Shown piece after piece: positions 1-7,404 of a DNA stretch of 40,934 bases. The notes under the pieces were generated by a model. The model had not been told where the DNA came from. It ran no database searches and worked only from the letters and a program-made list of their open reading frames with translations. The translations under genes and the position numbers were made by a program. The stretch lies in assembly GCA_903927905.1 (NCBI GenBank), contig CAIYOY010000291.1, positions 1 to 40,934 of the forward strand. Direction: 5' to 3'. Within the stretch, counting starts at the first letter, position 1, and each line of letters starts with the position of its first letter. This stretch comes from an uncultured Verrucomicrobiales bacterium. Its GTDB lineage: Bacteria; Verrucomicrobiota; Verrucomicrobiia; Limisphaerales; Palsa-1400.

Positions 1-68
1 GCGGCGATCCGCTGAAAAATATTTTCCAGCACTGGCTGCCAACGGACGGTCTGAGATGTCTTTTGCAT
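1..68 (-). CDS. 5' end of an unidentified gene, cut by the window edge
   Basis: An open frame reads off the left edge on the minus strand. From the ATG at 68 it gives 22 codons, beginning MQKTSQTVRWQPVLENIF. A second in-frame ATG lies at 104, preceded by a GAAGAA stretch. The ATG at 68 has GAGG directly against it, which is too close for a normal ribosome binding site, so the start is uncertain. I recognise no family in so short a piece. It lies downstream of rpsA in the same orientation but behind the rpsA terminator, so it probably has its own promoter. It may not be a real gene. Confidence 0.3.
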   Translation of the reverse strand, partial: MQKTSQTVRWQPVLENIFQRIA

Positions 69-140
69 CCTCAGGTTAAAGCAAATTGTAAATACAAAGT
101 ACATACATTTCTTCAGCCGTCGCTTAACTAAATGGCAGTG

Positions 141-209
141 GGGCGTTGCCCTGGGCTTGGTTAGGAAAGCCCTTCGGGCTGGATTGGCGACTGACATCGT
201 TGCCCTGGG
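141..209. repeat. Palindromic interspersed-repeat-like segment with a 12-base direct repeat
   Basis: Two short hairpins stand side by side: GGGCGTTGCCC at 141-151 and AGCCCTTCGGGCT at 168-180. The 12-mer CGTTGCCCTGGG occurs at 144-155 and again at 198-209. Eleven bases of the same word recur at 2040-2050 in the rpsA leader. The segment lies between rpsA and the gene at the left edge and has no coding character. It resembles the short palindromic interspersed repeats of verrucomicrobial genomes, but only a genome-wide count could prove that. Confidence 0.4.
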
Positions 210-224
210 AATATCATCATCCAC

Positions 225-259
225 AAAAAAATCCCCGGAGCCTTTCGACTCCGGGGATT
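225..259 (-). terminator. Rho-independent terminator of rpsA
   Basis: The 11-bp inverted repeat AATCCCCGGAG (230-240) / CTCCGGGGATT (249-259) has an 8-base loop. On the minus strand it is followed by a run of seven T (225-231 of the plus strand reads A), overlapping the foot of the stem. It lies 22 bases after the rpsA stop codon. This is a textbook intrinsic terminator for transcription coming from rpsA. Confidence 0.9.
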
Positions 260-281
260 GTGTAATAATTGTATCGCTCGA

Positions 282-1958
282 TTACTGCGCGGCCGGCACC
301 TTGGCCGATTCGTCGGCGGCATCGAAGGCGTGCTGCAACGCCACCAAGTCTTCGCCCGGCTTGAGCGAATCGAGGATGGCCTGCTCAGCCTTGAGCTGTT
401 CGGGCGAGTATTCGGCGGCTTTGATGGACAGGCCGATGCGGCGATCAGTCTTGTCGATCTTGATGACGCGCGAGGTCACTTCCTGGCCGACCTTCAACAC
501 GTTCTTGATCTTTTCCACGCGCTCTTCGCTCACTTGCGAAATGTGCACGAGGCCGTCAATGTCATGTTTCAAACCAACGAACGCGCCGAAGCTGGCGAGT
601 TTGGTGACGCTGCCGGTGACGAGGTCGCCGACTTTGTAGAAGGTGTCAATATTGCTCCACGGATCAACCGAGAGTTGTTTGACACCAACGGAAATGCGCT
701 GGTTGGCCTTGTCCACTTCGAGGACAACAGCTTCGACTTCGTCGCCTTTTTTGAAGACTTCGGAAGGATGATTGATCTTGCGCGTCCAGGAGATGTCCGA
801 GACGTGGATCATGCCGTCCAAACCTTCTTCCAGTTCGATGAAGGCACCGTAGCTGGTGAGGTTGCGAATCTTGCCTTTGACCTTGGCGCCGGGCGGATAT
901 TTCTCGCTGGCCTTGTCCCAAGGATTGGTTTCGAGCTGGCGGATGCCGAGGGAGATTTTCTGCTCCTCACGGTTGATGCCGAGGACGATCGCTTCGATTT
1001 CCTGGTCAGCCTTCAACACGTCGGACGGTTTGGCAATGCGCTTGGTCCAGGACAATTCGGTGACATGGACGAGACCTTCCACGCCGGGTTCCAGTTCCAC
1101 GAACGCGCCATAGGGCACGAGGTTGACAACTTTGCCTTTGACCTTGGTGCCGACGAGGTATTTCGCGTCAATGTTTTCCCACGGATTGGCCAGCTTCTGC
1201 TTGAGGCCGAGGCTGACGCGTTCTTTTTCGCGGTTGATGTCAAGCACAACGACGTCGAGGTCTTGTCCGACCTTGAGGATTTCGGACGGATGACCGATGC
1301 GGCCCCAGCTCATGTCGGTGATGTGGAGCAAGCCGTCAATGCCGTTCAAGTCAATGAACGCGCCGAAGTCGGTGATGTTCTTGACTGTGCCCTTGCGGAT
1401 GTCGCCCGGGGTCATTTCGCCAAGGATCTTGCTGCGCTTGTCGCTGCGTTGTTGTTCGATCAATTCGCGGCGGGACAGAACGATGTTCTGGCGTTCCTGA
1501 TTGATTTTAACAACTTTAAATTCGTAGGTGTTGCCGATGAAAACCGCGAGGTTCTTCGGCGGGATGACGTCAATCTGGGACGCGGGCAAGAAGGCTTCCA
1601 CGCCGATGTTGACGATAAGGCCGCCTTTGACGGCCGCTTTGACTTTGCCGTTGATGGTGCCGCCTTCATTGCAGATGGTGAGGATGTTGTCCCAGTTCTT
1701 TTTGAATTCGGCCTTTTCCTTCGAGAGGATGACCATGCCTTCTTTGTCTTCGAGTTTTTCGATCAGGACGTCCACTTCGTCGCCGATCTTAACTGCTTTG
1801 ACATCGTCGAATTCCGCGCCGGGGACGACGCCTTCGCTCTTGTAACCGATGTCCACGAGGACTTCTTTGGGGCGGACTTCAATGACGGTTCCTTTGACTA
1901 TTTGGCCGGCAGCAAAGCGAACATTGCTGTGCTTCAGCGCTTCTTCCATGGTTAGCAT
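282..1958 (-). CDS. rpsA: 30S ribosomal protein S1
   Basis: The product is 558 residues, the normal length for six-domain bacterial S1 (557 in E. coli). Six OB-fold S1 domains follow one another at about residues 17-83, 101-166, 187-255, 272-341, 359-428 and 446-513. The central repeats show the conserved pattern G.K..G.V.NL..YGAFVEL..G.EGLVHVTELSW. S1 binds mRNA on the 30S subunit and helps it start translation on weakly ribosome-bound messages. Two in-frame starts are possible, 1958 (MLTMEEAL) and 1949 (MEEALKHS). Neither has a Shine-Dalgarno sequence, which is also true of rpsA in E. coli, where S1 controls its own translation. A strong terminator follows the gene. The tail after domain six is short and acidic and ends with a small Ala-rich stretch. 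Confidence 0.97.
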   Translation of the reverse strand: MLTMEEALKHSNVRFAAGQIVKGTVIEVRPKEVLVDIGYKSEGVVPGAEFDDVKAVKIGDEVDVLIEKLEDKEGMVILSKEKAEFKKNWDNILTICNEGGTINGKVKAAVKGGLIVNIGVEAFLPASQIDVIPPKNLAVFIGNTYEFKVVKINQERQNIVLSRRELIEQQRSDKRSKILGEMTPGDIRKGTVKNITDFGAFIDLNGIDGLLHITDMSWGRIGHPSEILKVGQDLDVVVLDINREKERVSLGLKQKLANPWENIDAKYLVGTKVKGKVVNLVPYGAFVELEPGVEGLVHVTELSWTKRIAKPSDVLKADQEIEAIVLGINREEQKISLGIRQLETNPWDKASEKYPPGAKVKGKIRNLTSYGAFIELEEGLDGMIHVSDISWTRKINHPSEVFKKGDEVEAVVLEVDKANQRISVGVKQLSVDPWSNIDTFYKVGDLVTGSVTKLASFGAFVGLKHDIDGLVHISQVSEERVEKIKNVLKVGQEVTSRVIKIDKTDRRIGLSIKAAEYSPEQLKAEQAILDSLKPGEDLVALQHAFDAADESAKVPAAQ

Positions 1959-2125
1959 AATAATACTTTGATAACTGACTGACTGCGGGGAAACTTGGAG
2001 GCACCGAGGTGCTTTGAAGAATCCATTGCCTAACTACCACGTTGCCCTGGCAACAGAGGTTAAAGGTTAGGTTACGCGTTAACTTTCTTTTCTCAGCCTT
2101 AATGAACATCCGCAAATGCGGGGTT
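1959..2125 (-). promoter_or_regulatory. Structured 5' leader of rpsA (candidate autoregulatory region)
   Basis: About 165 bases upstream of rpsA hold three stem-loops and no gene. The first is CCGCAAATGCGG (2110-2121). The second is GTTGCC/GGCAAC (2041-2046, 2049-2054), enclosed by an outer CCTAAC/GTTAGG pairing. The third is GCACCGAGGTGC (2001-2012). No Shine-Dalgarno sequence precedes either candidate start. Ribosomal protein leaders are often bound by their own product, and S1 is autoregulated in enterobacteria. That this leader works in the same way is inference. Confidence 0.4.
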
Positions 2126-2189
2126 CAGGCAGCGTCACCATAGCCGATGGGGTGGCGGGTGGCAAGGACGATTTTTTCAGAGTAAACAG

Positions 2190-2203
2190 GTATTTACAAA
2201 TAC
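2190..2203. promoter_or_regulatory. Operator-like palindrome 1 of the abiE operon
   Basis: GTATTTACAAATAC is a perfect inverted repeat with 6-bp arms and a 2-base centre. It covers the -35 element of the predicted abiEi promoter. In characterised AbiE systems the antitoxin AbiEi represses its own operon by binding inverted repeats in the promoter, so this is a likely AbiEi binding site. Confidence 0.65.
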
Positions 2204-2220
2204 TCTCATTTATGTATAAA
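2193..2220 (+). promoter_or_regulatory. Promoter of the abiE operon
   Basis: TTTACA (2193-2198) and TATAAA (2215-2220) match the sigma-70 -35 and -10 consensus in five of six bases each, with a 16-base spacer. The start codon of abiEi follows 24 bases after the -10 element. Each hexamer lies inside or against one of the two palindromes, as expected for an autorepressed promoter. Confidence 0.65.
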
Positions 2221-2223
2221 TGA
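2206..2223. promoter_or_regulatory. Operator-like palindrome 2 of the abiE operon
   Basis: TCATTTATGTATAAATGA is a perfect inverted repeat with 8-bp arms and a 2-base centre. It covers the predicted -10 element. Together with the palindrome 2 bases upstream it would let a bound AbiEi block RNA polymerase. Confidence 0.65.
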
Positions 2224-2244
2224 ATAGGAATTGAAATATAAGCT

Positions 2245-2847
2245 ATGAACAGGTCAAAGCAACAAGAAGCCATTCAGCTCTTTCGAGCGAAGGGGCTGCT
2301 CCGACCATGCGAGATGGAGCGAGCGGGTCTTTCGCGCGGACTTCTTTATCAAATGGTTGTGGATGGAACAGTCCTTCGCTCGGGCCGGGGTATTTACACC
2401 CTGGCAGATATGGCGCTTTCGGAAAATCATTCTTACGCCGAGGCCGTTAAGCGGGTGCCCAACGGCATCATTTGCCTGCTCTCCGCTCTTCGTTTCCATA
2501 AAATTACCATGCAAAATCCAACTGAAGTCTGGGTGGCTGTTCCTCACGGCTCATGGCGGTCGCAAGCACGAGGGCTGAAGCTGCGCGTGGTTCAGTATTC
2601 TGGATCGGCGCTAACCGACGGCGTGAAATCGCATCAGATCGAAGGTGTGACCGTTCCGGTTACGAGCGTGGCGCGCACGATAGTGGACTGTTTCAAATTT
2701 CGCAATAAAATCGGCACGGACGTGGCGTGGGAAGCCCTGCGTGAGGCTTGGGGCAAGAAACTTTTCAAAATGGATGAGCTTTGGAGCCATGGCCGAACAC
2801 TGCGCATGACCCGGGTCATGATGCCCTACCTGGAGGCGATGACATGA
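2245..2847 (+). CDS. abiEi: AbiEi-type antitoxin and autorepressor
   Basis: This 200-residue protein has the AbiEi layout. An N-terminal winged helix (about 1-60, with RPCEMERAGLSRGLLYQM and a GRGIYTL wing) binds DNA. A C-terminal antitoxin domain (about 70-190) carries the family patterns ICLLSALRFH, VWVAVPHG and VPVTSVARTIVDCFK. AbiEi proteins counter the AbiEii nucleotidyltransferase and repress their own operon. The stop codon overlaps the start of the next gene (ATGA at 2844-2847), which indicates coupled translation. The upstream promoter is covered by two palindromes, fitting autoregulation. The ribosome binding site is weak. Nearby genes run the other way, and no integrase or other defence gene is seen, so the pair stands as an isolated island. 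Confidence 0.88.
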   Translation: MNRSKQQEAIQLFRAKGLLRPCEMERAGLSRGLLYQMVVDGTVLRSGRGIYTLADMALSENHSYAEAVKRVPNGIICLLSALRFHKITMQNPTEVWVAVPHGSWRSQARGLKLRVVQYSGSALTDGVKSHQIEGVTVPVTSVARTIVDCFKFRNKIGTDVAWEALREAWGKKLFKMDELWSHGRTLRMTRVMMPYLEAMT

Positions 2848-3758
2848 AGGCTCCGCCCAAAAATGTGGCGGCCTCAGTGCGGGCGCGGCTGGCGCAATTG
2901 GCCGCCCGGCAAGGTTACGATTTTCAACAGGTGCTGACGACCTACGCGATAGAAAGATTGCTTTTCCGTCTTTCCATCTCATCCCATACCCGTGATTTTG
3001 TTTTGAAAGGAGCAACTCTTTTCACGCTCTGGGAAGGTTTTCCCCACCGCCAAACTCGTGATCTGGATCTCCTGGGTTACGGGGAAAACAATGTGGAACA
3101 TCTGGTGACGGTCTTTGCGCAAGTTTGCACCCAGCCGGTTGAGCCTGATGGCTTGGTCTTTGGCCAAGTTTCCGGGGAACGCATTCGGGCCGTGGAGGAG
3201 TATGGCGGCGTTCGTCTCCATCTGTCGGCGACGTTGGAAAAAGCGGTGGTTCCCTTTGGGGTGGATATTGGTTTTGGCGATGCTATTTCTCCGCCGCCGC
3301 GCGAGGTGGATTTTCCCACGCTGTTGGATTTCCCCAAACCGCGGCTGCGCGCTTATCCGGCGGAGACAGTGGTGGCGGAAAAATTTGAGGCCATGGTTCG
3401 ACTGGGCATGGCCAACAGCCGCATGAAAGATTTTTTCGATCTCTGGCATCTGGGCAAGACCCAAAATTTCGACGGCCAGAAATTGGCCAAAGCCATCCAA
3501 TCAACTTTCGCGCGACGGCAAACTCAATTTCCTCAGAATCTGCCCATTGGTTTATCGGCAGAATTTGCCACGAACCCGGGCAAGCAGAAACAATGGCAGG
3601 CGTTTTGTCGAAAAGACAGCCGCTTGCCGACCATGGGTTCATTGTCTGAAGTCATTCAATTTTTGGTGGTTTTCATTGGGCCGCCATTTTTTGCTCTGGC
3701 TGGCGGTAAAGATTTTTCGAGCCACTGGGTGGCTGGCGGCCCGTGGCAGATTGTTTAG
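2844..3758 (+). CDS. abiEii: AbiEii-type nucleotidyltransferase toxin
   Basis: This 304-residue protein shows the motifs of the AbiEii/AbiGii toxin family: VLKGATLF (nucleotide-binding G-A pattern), HRQTRDLDLLGYG (the D-x-D metal pair), VVAEKFEAMV (lysine motif) and NSRMKDFFDLWHLG. These toxins are nucleotidyltransferases that bind nucleotides, and some homologues modify tRNA. I chose the start at 2844 because it overlaps the abiEi stop (ATGA) and matches the family N-terminus; a longer frame from 2781 lies entirely inside abiEi. The C-terminal 20-30 residues (from about GSLSEVIQ) look less conserved and may be a changed tail. The pair would act in abortive infection or plasmid/phage stabilisation. 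Confidence 0.9.
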   Translation: MKAPPKNVAASVRARLAQLAARQGYDFQQVLTTYAIERLLFRLSISSHTRDFVLKGATLFTLWEGFPHRQTRDLDLLGYGENNVEHLVTVFAQVCTQPVEPDGLVFGQVSGERIRAVEEYGGVRLHLSATLEKAVVPFGVDIGFGDAISPPPREVDFPTLLDFPKPRLRAYPAETVVAEKFEAMVRLGMANSRMKDFFDLWHLGKTQNFDGQKLAKAIQSTFARRQTQFPQNLPIGLSAEFATNPGKQKQWQAFCRKDSRLPTMGSLSEVIQFLVVFIGPPFFALAGGKDFSSHWVAGGPWQIV

Positions 3759-3934
3759 GATAATACGCGAAAAAGGGAAAAGCGGAAACGGTTTAAGGAA
3801 AGGGGCAAAGCGGGCGAGGTGCTTTTGATTCCCGGCCCGGTTCTGGATTTTAGATTCCATTGTGTCCCATTCCATGTTGCGGACACGATAATGTAATTGC
3901 TACATTTTGTCAAGAGGAATTTATTGCGGTGTAT
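3759..3934. other. Intergenic region after abiEii
   Basis: No gene is seen here. A purine-rich stretch runs to about 3830. A weak inverted repeat, GTGTCC/GGACAC with a 13-base loop, sits near 3861-3885. There is no T-tract, so it is not an obvious terminator. The remnant of an extracellular protein begins beyond it on the minus strand. Confidence 0.4.
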
Positions 3935-4246
3935 TTAACGCGCACGATAAAAGCGGCGATTGTAGGTGTTCCACTGAGGATCGGAAAAATTCGTGGACGC
4001 GCCGGACAAGGTGTTGGTCCAGATGGATTGCCAGTTCACCAGATTCGCGCTGACTTCCACCACAATCGTTTGATTCGTGCCACCCGTAAGCGTGAAGCTG
4101 AAGGAGCCAGCCTGCACCCTCGTGCTACCGCCGTCACCGCCGACCTGCGGCGGCGGATACAACATAACGTGGGAAAGCCGCCATAAGTTGAACCCCATCC
4201 ACTCGTGCCGTAATAATAATAAACCACCACGCCGCGATTGTTGCAG
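3935..4246 (-). pseudogene. Frameshifted C-terminal remnant of an extracellular LRR/BspA-like protein
   Basis: Two minus-strand frames give one recognisable sequence only when joined. The first reads VVYYYYGTSGWGSTYGGFPT (about 4230-4171). The second, after a one-base slip near 4166, reads MLYPPPQVGGDGG, then SFSFTLTGGTNQTIVVEVSA, then NLVNWQSIWTNTLSG and SDPQWNTYNRRFYRAR, to a stop at 3935. From memory this is the common C-terminus of verrucomicrobial secreted LRR_5-type proteins (a YYLPGTTGWGSTFGGLPT-like segment, then a 'FTITG..N..VVEA..NL.NW' domain ending in RFYR). Inserting one base after the GGFPT segment would restore the frame. Upstream of it only about 4 codons remain before a stop, and the preceding gene ends at 4252. 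So it is a truncated, frameshifted relic and not a working gene. Confidence 0.7.
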
Positions 4247-4251
4247 CAGAA

Positions 4252-5553
4252 TTACAGACTCCAACCCTTGCGATAATGGTGTTGGATGAATTCCTCGGCC
4301 TTCGCATTGTTGATGGCTTTGAGGTTGGCGGCGTCCCAGTTGATTTTGCTGCTGCTGCGATAGGCGGCGTTGGCCAGGAGGACGGATTCGGTCAAGGTAC
4401 CGGCGTAGTCAAAGTTGGAAAGGGTGGTGCCTTTGTTTTTGATGGCTTGCAACCATTGTTGGTGATGGTCGTGTTCAAAGTTGTTGTTGTGAACATGGGA
4501 ATCGTAGGTGGGGAAATTTTTCTCGGGCAACAAGGTGTGGTTGAAATATTCCGAGAGCAGCATCCCTTTTTCACCGACAAACAACACGCCGCTGCCGCCC
4601 GTGAGCAGTTTCAGTTCGTTGAAATAATGGGGGCGTTGAAATTTTCCGTCTTTTTGGCCGCAATACCAATTGAGTTTGACCGGCGGCAGTTCGCCGCGCT
4701 GGGGGAATTCATAGACGGCGTTCATCCAGATGGGCGTGCCTTCGGCGTTGACCGGCGGGCCTTCGGTTTCAACGGAAGTGGGATGGCGGAGGTCAAGCGC
4801 CCAGAACGGGAGGTCCATGTAGTGGCAACCGAAATCGGACATGGTGCCGCCGCCGAATTCCCAGTAGTTACGCCATTTGGCCGGGACGTATTCGGGGCTG
4901 TAGGGACGGAACTCGGCGGGACCGAGCCACAGGTCCCAATTCAAGTTGGCAGGCACGGGAGGCGTACCGCCCGGACGTCCGTTGGCCGTGTAAATGACAT
5001 CCACGAAAACATGCACTTCGCGCACCGGGCCGATGGTTCCGGCTTTGATGGTTTCGACGACTTTGTGATAATTGTTGGTGGCGTGGATCTGATTGCCCAT
5101 TTGCGTGATGAGTCCGTGCTTTTTCGCGGTCTCGGCCACGATGCGGGCTTCGGAAACGGTGTGGGTCAGCGGTTTCTCGCAATAGACATGACGACCGCTT
5201 TGCAGCGCGGCCACGGTGGCCGGAGCGTGCATGTGGTCGGGGGTGCCGACGATGACGGCGTCAATGTCGTTTTGCTCGAGCATTTTTCGGAAGTCGGTGT
5301 AGGTCTTGGCGCCGGGGTATCTGGCTTTGGCGGCGGCGAGGTAATTGGCGTCCACATCGCAGAGCGCGACGATGTTTTCGGTGGCCGCACAGGGACCGAT
5401 GTCAGCGGCCGCGCGATTGGCGGTGCCGATGGCGGCGAGGTTCAGTTTTTCGTTGGGTGAAATTTTGCCGAAGGAAGGCACTGCGGCGTAGAGGCCGGCA
5501 GCGGTGAGGGTGGCGCGTTGGAGAAATTGGCGGCGATTAATGGACTGGATCAT
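4252..5553 (-). CDS. Secreted Gfo/Idh/MocA family oxidoreductase
   Basis: This 433-residue protein starts with a Tat-like leader: NRRQFLQRATLTAAGLYAAV, twin arginines at 7-8. The NAD(P)-binding Rossmann domain follows (about 35-160, with LAAIGTANRAAADIG, VALCDVD and the family signature CEKPLTH at 125-131). The C-terminal substrate domain contains the GTMSDFGCHYMDLPFWAL pattern. Tat-exported members of this family in Verrucomicrobiota and Planctomycetota are usually thought to oxidise or isomerise sugars in the periplasm through a tightly bound cofactor. The neighbouring DUF1080 lipoprotein often keeps company with such enzymes. The sugar is not known. The start at 5553 fits the twin-arginine leader. 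It lies 17 bases from a hairpin repeat, and its promoter was not identified. Confidence 0.88.
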   Translation of the reverse strand: MIQSINRRQFLQRATLTAAGLYAAVPSFGKISPNEKLNLAAIGTANRAAADIGPCAATENIVALCDVDANYLAAAKARYPGAKTYTDFRKMLEQNDIDAVIVGTPDHMHAPATVAALQSGRHVYCEKPLTHTVSEARIVAETAKKHGLITQMGNQIHATNNYHKVVETIKAGTIGPVREVHVFVDVIYTANGRPGGTPPVPANLNWDLWLGPAEFRPYSPEYVPAKWRNYWEFGGGTMSDFGCHYMDLPFWALDLRHPTSVETEGPPVNAEGTPIWMNAVYEFPQRGELPPVKLNWYCGQKDGKFQRPHYFNELKLLTGGSGVLFVGEKGMLLSEYFNHTLLPEKNFPTYDSHVHNNNFEHDHHQQWLQAIKNKGTTLSNFDYAGTLTESVLLANAAYRSSSKINWDAANLKAINNAKAEEFIQHHYRKGWSL

Positions 5554-5569
5554 AACTTATTTTTACTGG

Positions 5570-5637
5570 GTAGCATCCTTGGGTGCTACAAATTTTTTTA
5601 ATGCGCTCGTCCCAAAACGTCTGCTGCCGAAGCAGCA
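5570..5637. repeat. Two hairpin elements upstream of the Gfo/Idh/MocA gene
   Basis: GTAGCA/TGCTAC (5570-5575, 5584-5589) extends to nine pairs with one wobble and is followed on the plus strand by AAATTTTTTT. TGCTGC-CGAA-GCAGCA (5622-5637) reads on the minus strand as a 6-bp stem closed by a UUCG tetraloop. The first looks like a plus-strand terminator but no plus-strand gene precedes it. Both belong to a cluster of stem-loops that fills the gap 5554-5811. Confidence 0.5.
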
Positions 5638-5685
5638 ATACATTTTGACGAGAAAAGATCAGTTGCCCCAAAAACACCCCGGTTC

Positions 5686-5782
5686 GCGAGTACGACTCGC
5701 CCCACCTTTCACCAAATAAGGCCACTTCCAAAAGTCACCCCTGCCGATTAACAATCGGCGATACAGCCGACTGCCAGTCGGC
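5686..5782. repeat. Cluster of three REP-like palindromes
   Basis: Three perfect inverted repeats follow one another. GCGAGTACGACTCGC spans 5686-5700. GCCGATT/AATCGGC (5743-5749, 5753-5759) and GCCGACT/AGTCGGC (5766-5772, 5776-5782) come next, the last two being near-copies 6 bases apart. The first shares the GCGAGT/ACTCGC arms of the repeat pair at 28552-28657. There is no coding signal. I read them as short interspersed palindromes downstream of the DUF1080 gene. They could also stop or protect its transcript. Confidence 0.55.
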
Positions 5783-5811
5783 GCTACGTCAAACAACAGC
5801 CGCGCCCGGTC

Positions 5812-7287
5812 TTATTCGGAAGGTTCGCGCGTGAAGATGTTCTTGTAGTAAGGAGCATTATCCTCGTCCTTCGGAGTCTCATCAATCCGGATGGCTTTCG
5901 GCGGCTTGGGCGCTTTTGGAGCCTTCGGCGGTTTGACAGCGGCAGGCGCCAGCGCCATTTCTTTCGGAGCGGCATGCAATTTGGGCAATTCCCGGATATA
6001 GACGTTCTTGAACCAAAGCGGGCCACCGTGATTTTGCAGTTCGATCTGGCCGAAAGGATAGATCGCTTGGGAACGTTCCCAATAATTTTCCATGGTGACG
6101 TTGTCAACCACCAGGACATCGTTCAGGAAAACATGGACCTTGTCGTTGAACATCAGGATGCGGAAACGATTCCATTCACCGACGGGATGGTCGGCAAATT
6201 TGGACGGATGGCGCGGATGTTTTTCGTTATTGTAAAGGCCGCCGGAGCCGTCGGCCGGTTTGAACTGGCCGGGGCTGTTCGGTTCCCAGATCTGCACCTG
6301 GGGACTGCCGCGCAGATAAATGCCGCTGTCGCCTTTGGCCGGGATTTTCCAATCCACGAGCATCTCGAAATTGGTGTAGTCGCGGCTGGTGCAGAGGTTC
6401 TTGCCTTTGCCGTCGAAAACAATCATGCCGTCTTCGGCTTTCCAGTGGGCGCGCATATCCAGATCAGCGCCGATCTGGGCCACGGCGAGTTCCTGCGGGG
6501 ACATTTTGGCCCGGTGCGGCGGGTCAGAGACCAAGCCTTTCCAGCCGTTGAGGCTCTGGCCATCAAACAACGCGGTGAAGCCGTGCGGCGGGGTGTTTTC
6601 GGTTTCGACGTGCGGGAGTTCTTTGATGCGAATATTGCGAAAATCAACGCGACTGTCGTGGCCAAGCAAGGCGATGCGGCCAGTGCTGCGCAACATGCCG
6701 GGATGGCGGCTCAGGATTTCGGGATCATCCACGTGATTGATGCTGCCATCCACCACGGTTTTGCCGTTGAGGACGACTTTGATATGGCGGCCCCTGGCAG
6801 TGATTTCGTAGCTGTTCCATTCACCGGTCTTATTCAGCGCGCCACGGCGGGCCTCGATGACCCGGTAAAGGGAGCCGCAGTTCTGGCCTTTTTTCAGATG
6901 GGCATATTCGGGAGCGGGATCGTCCAGGATCTGGATTTCGTTCCCCAGATAGGCCATCTGGCCTTTTTCAAAGGGAGCGCGGATGCCAACGCCATTATTG
7001 GCGCCGGGGGTCAGTTTGAAATCAAGCTGGAGGACGAAATCGGAATATTCCTTGTCGGTATAAAGATCGCTGGCCCCGTTGGCCGGAGCAACGATGCAGC
7101 CATTTTCGACATAATAGCTGGTGTCGCCACCCTTTTTGATCTCGGTCCAGCCATTGAGTGTCTGGCCATCAAACAGGGAAGTGAAATCGCCCGCCGGAAT
7201 GGAACATTTCGAGCATTTCGAAGTAGCGCAACCGGCGATTGATCCCGCCAATAACGCGCTCAACACGGCCAATTTAAGTCTTTGCAT
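5812..7287 (-). CDS. Lipoprotein with two DUF1080 (3-keto-disaccharide hydrolase-like) domains
   Basis: I chose the ATG at 7287, giving 491 residues, because it begins a classic lipoprotein signal (MQRLKLAVLSALLAGSIAGC) with a lipobox cysteine at about residue 20. A longer frame from 7344 would put 19 residues before it. Two DUF1080 domains follow, each opening with the hallmark: FTSLFDGQTLNGWTEI (about residue 35) and FTALFDGQSLNGWKGL (about residue 235). They share a jelly-roll fold with concanavalin-like lectins and act on keto-sugars or bind carbohydrate. The C-terminus has a Lys-Pro-Ala repeat (APKAPKPPKA) and an acidic tail. Together with the adjacent secreted oxidoreductase it suggests periplasmic sugar oxidation and cleavage. 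Confidence 0.88.
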   Translation of the reverse strand: MQRLKLAVLSALLAGSIAGCATSKCSKCSIPAGDFTSLFDGQTLNGWTEIKKGGDTSYYVENGCIVAPANGASDLYTDKEYSDFVLQLDFKLTPGANNGVGIRAPFEKGQMAYLGNEIQILDDPAPEYAHLKKGQNCGSLYRVIEARRGALNKTGEWNSYEITARGRHIKVVLNGKTVVDGSINHVDDPEILSRHPGMLRSTGRIALLGHDSRVDFRNIRIKELPHVETENTPPHGFTALFDGQSLNGWKGLVSDPPHRAKMSPQELAVAQIGADLDMRAHWKAEDGMIVFDGKGKNLCTSRDYTNFEMLVDWKIPAKGDSGIYLRGSPQVQIWEPNSPGQFKPADGSGGLYNNEKHPRHPSKFADHPVGEWNRFRILMFNDKVHVFLNDVLVVDNVTMENYWERSQAIYPFGQIELQNHGGPLWFKNVYIRELPKLHAAPKEMALAPAAVKPPKAPKAPKPPKAIRIDETPKDEDNAPYYKNIFTREPSE

Positions 7288-7404
7288 AAGTTTGATAATG
7301 GACAGACGGGTGTCACAACTAGACTGACCAGCCCCTGGAGTCAATTCCGAATTGTGAGAAATAAACGGCGATTTGGGCGCCGAAGGAGAGTTCGGCGGCC
7401 TTAT

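Noticed and set aside
258-1955. Long plus-strand open frame opposite rpsA
   Set aside because: It is the mirror of the S1 gene. The minus-strand product has six S1 domains, and the plus-strand one has no recognisable family.
3860-4186. Plus-strand frame across the LRR remnant
   Set aside because: It has no ribosome binding site or recognisable motif, and the opposite strand carries the recognisable remnant.
5570-5600. Terminator-like hairpin with T7 on the plus strand
   Set aside because: No plus-strand gene ends before it (the genes on both sides are on the minus strand), so I list it as a repeat and not as a terminator.
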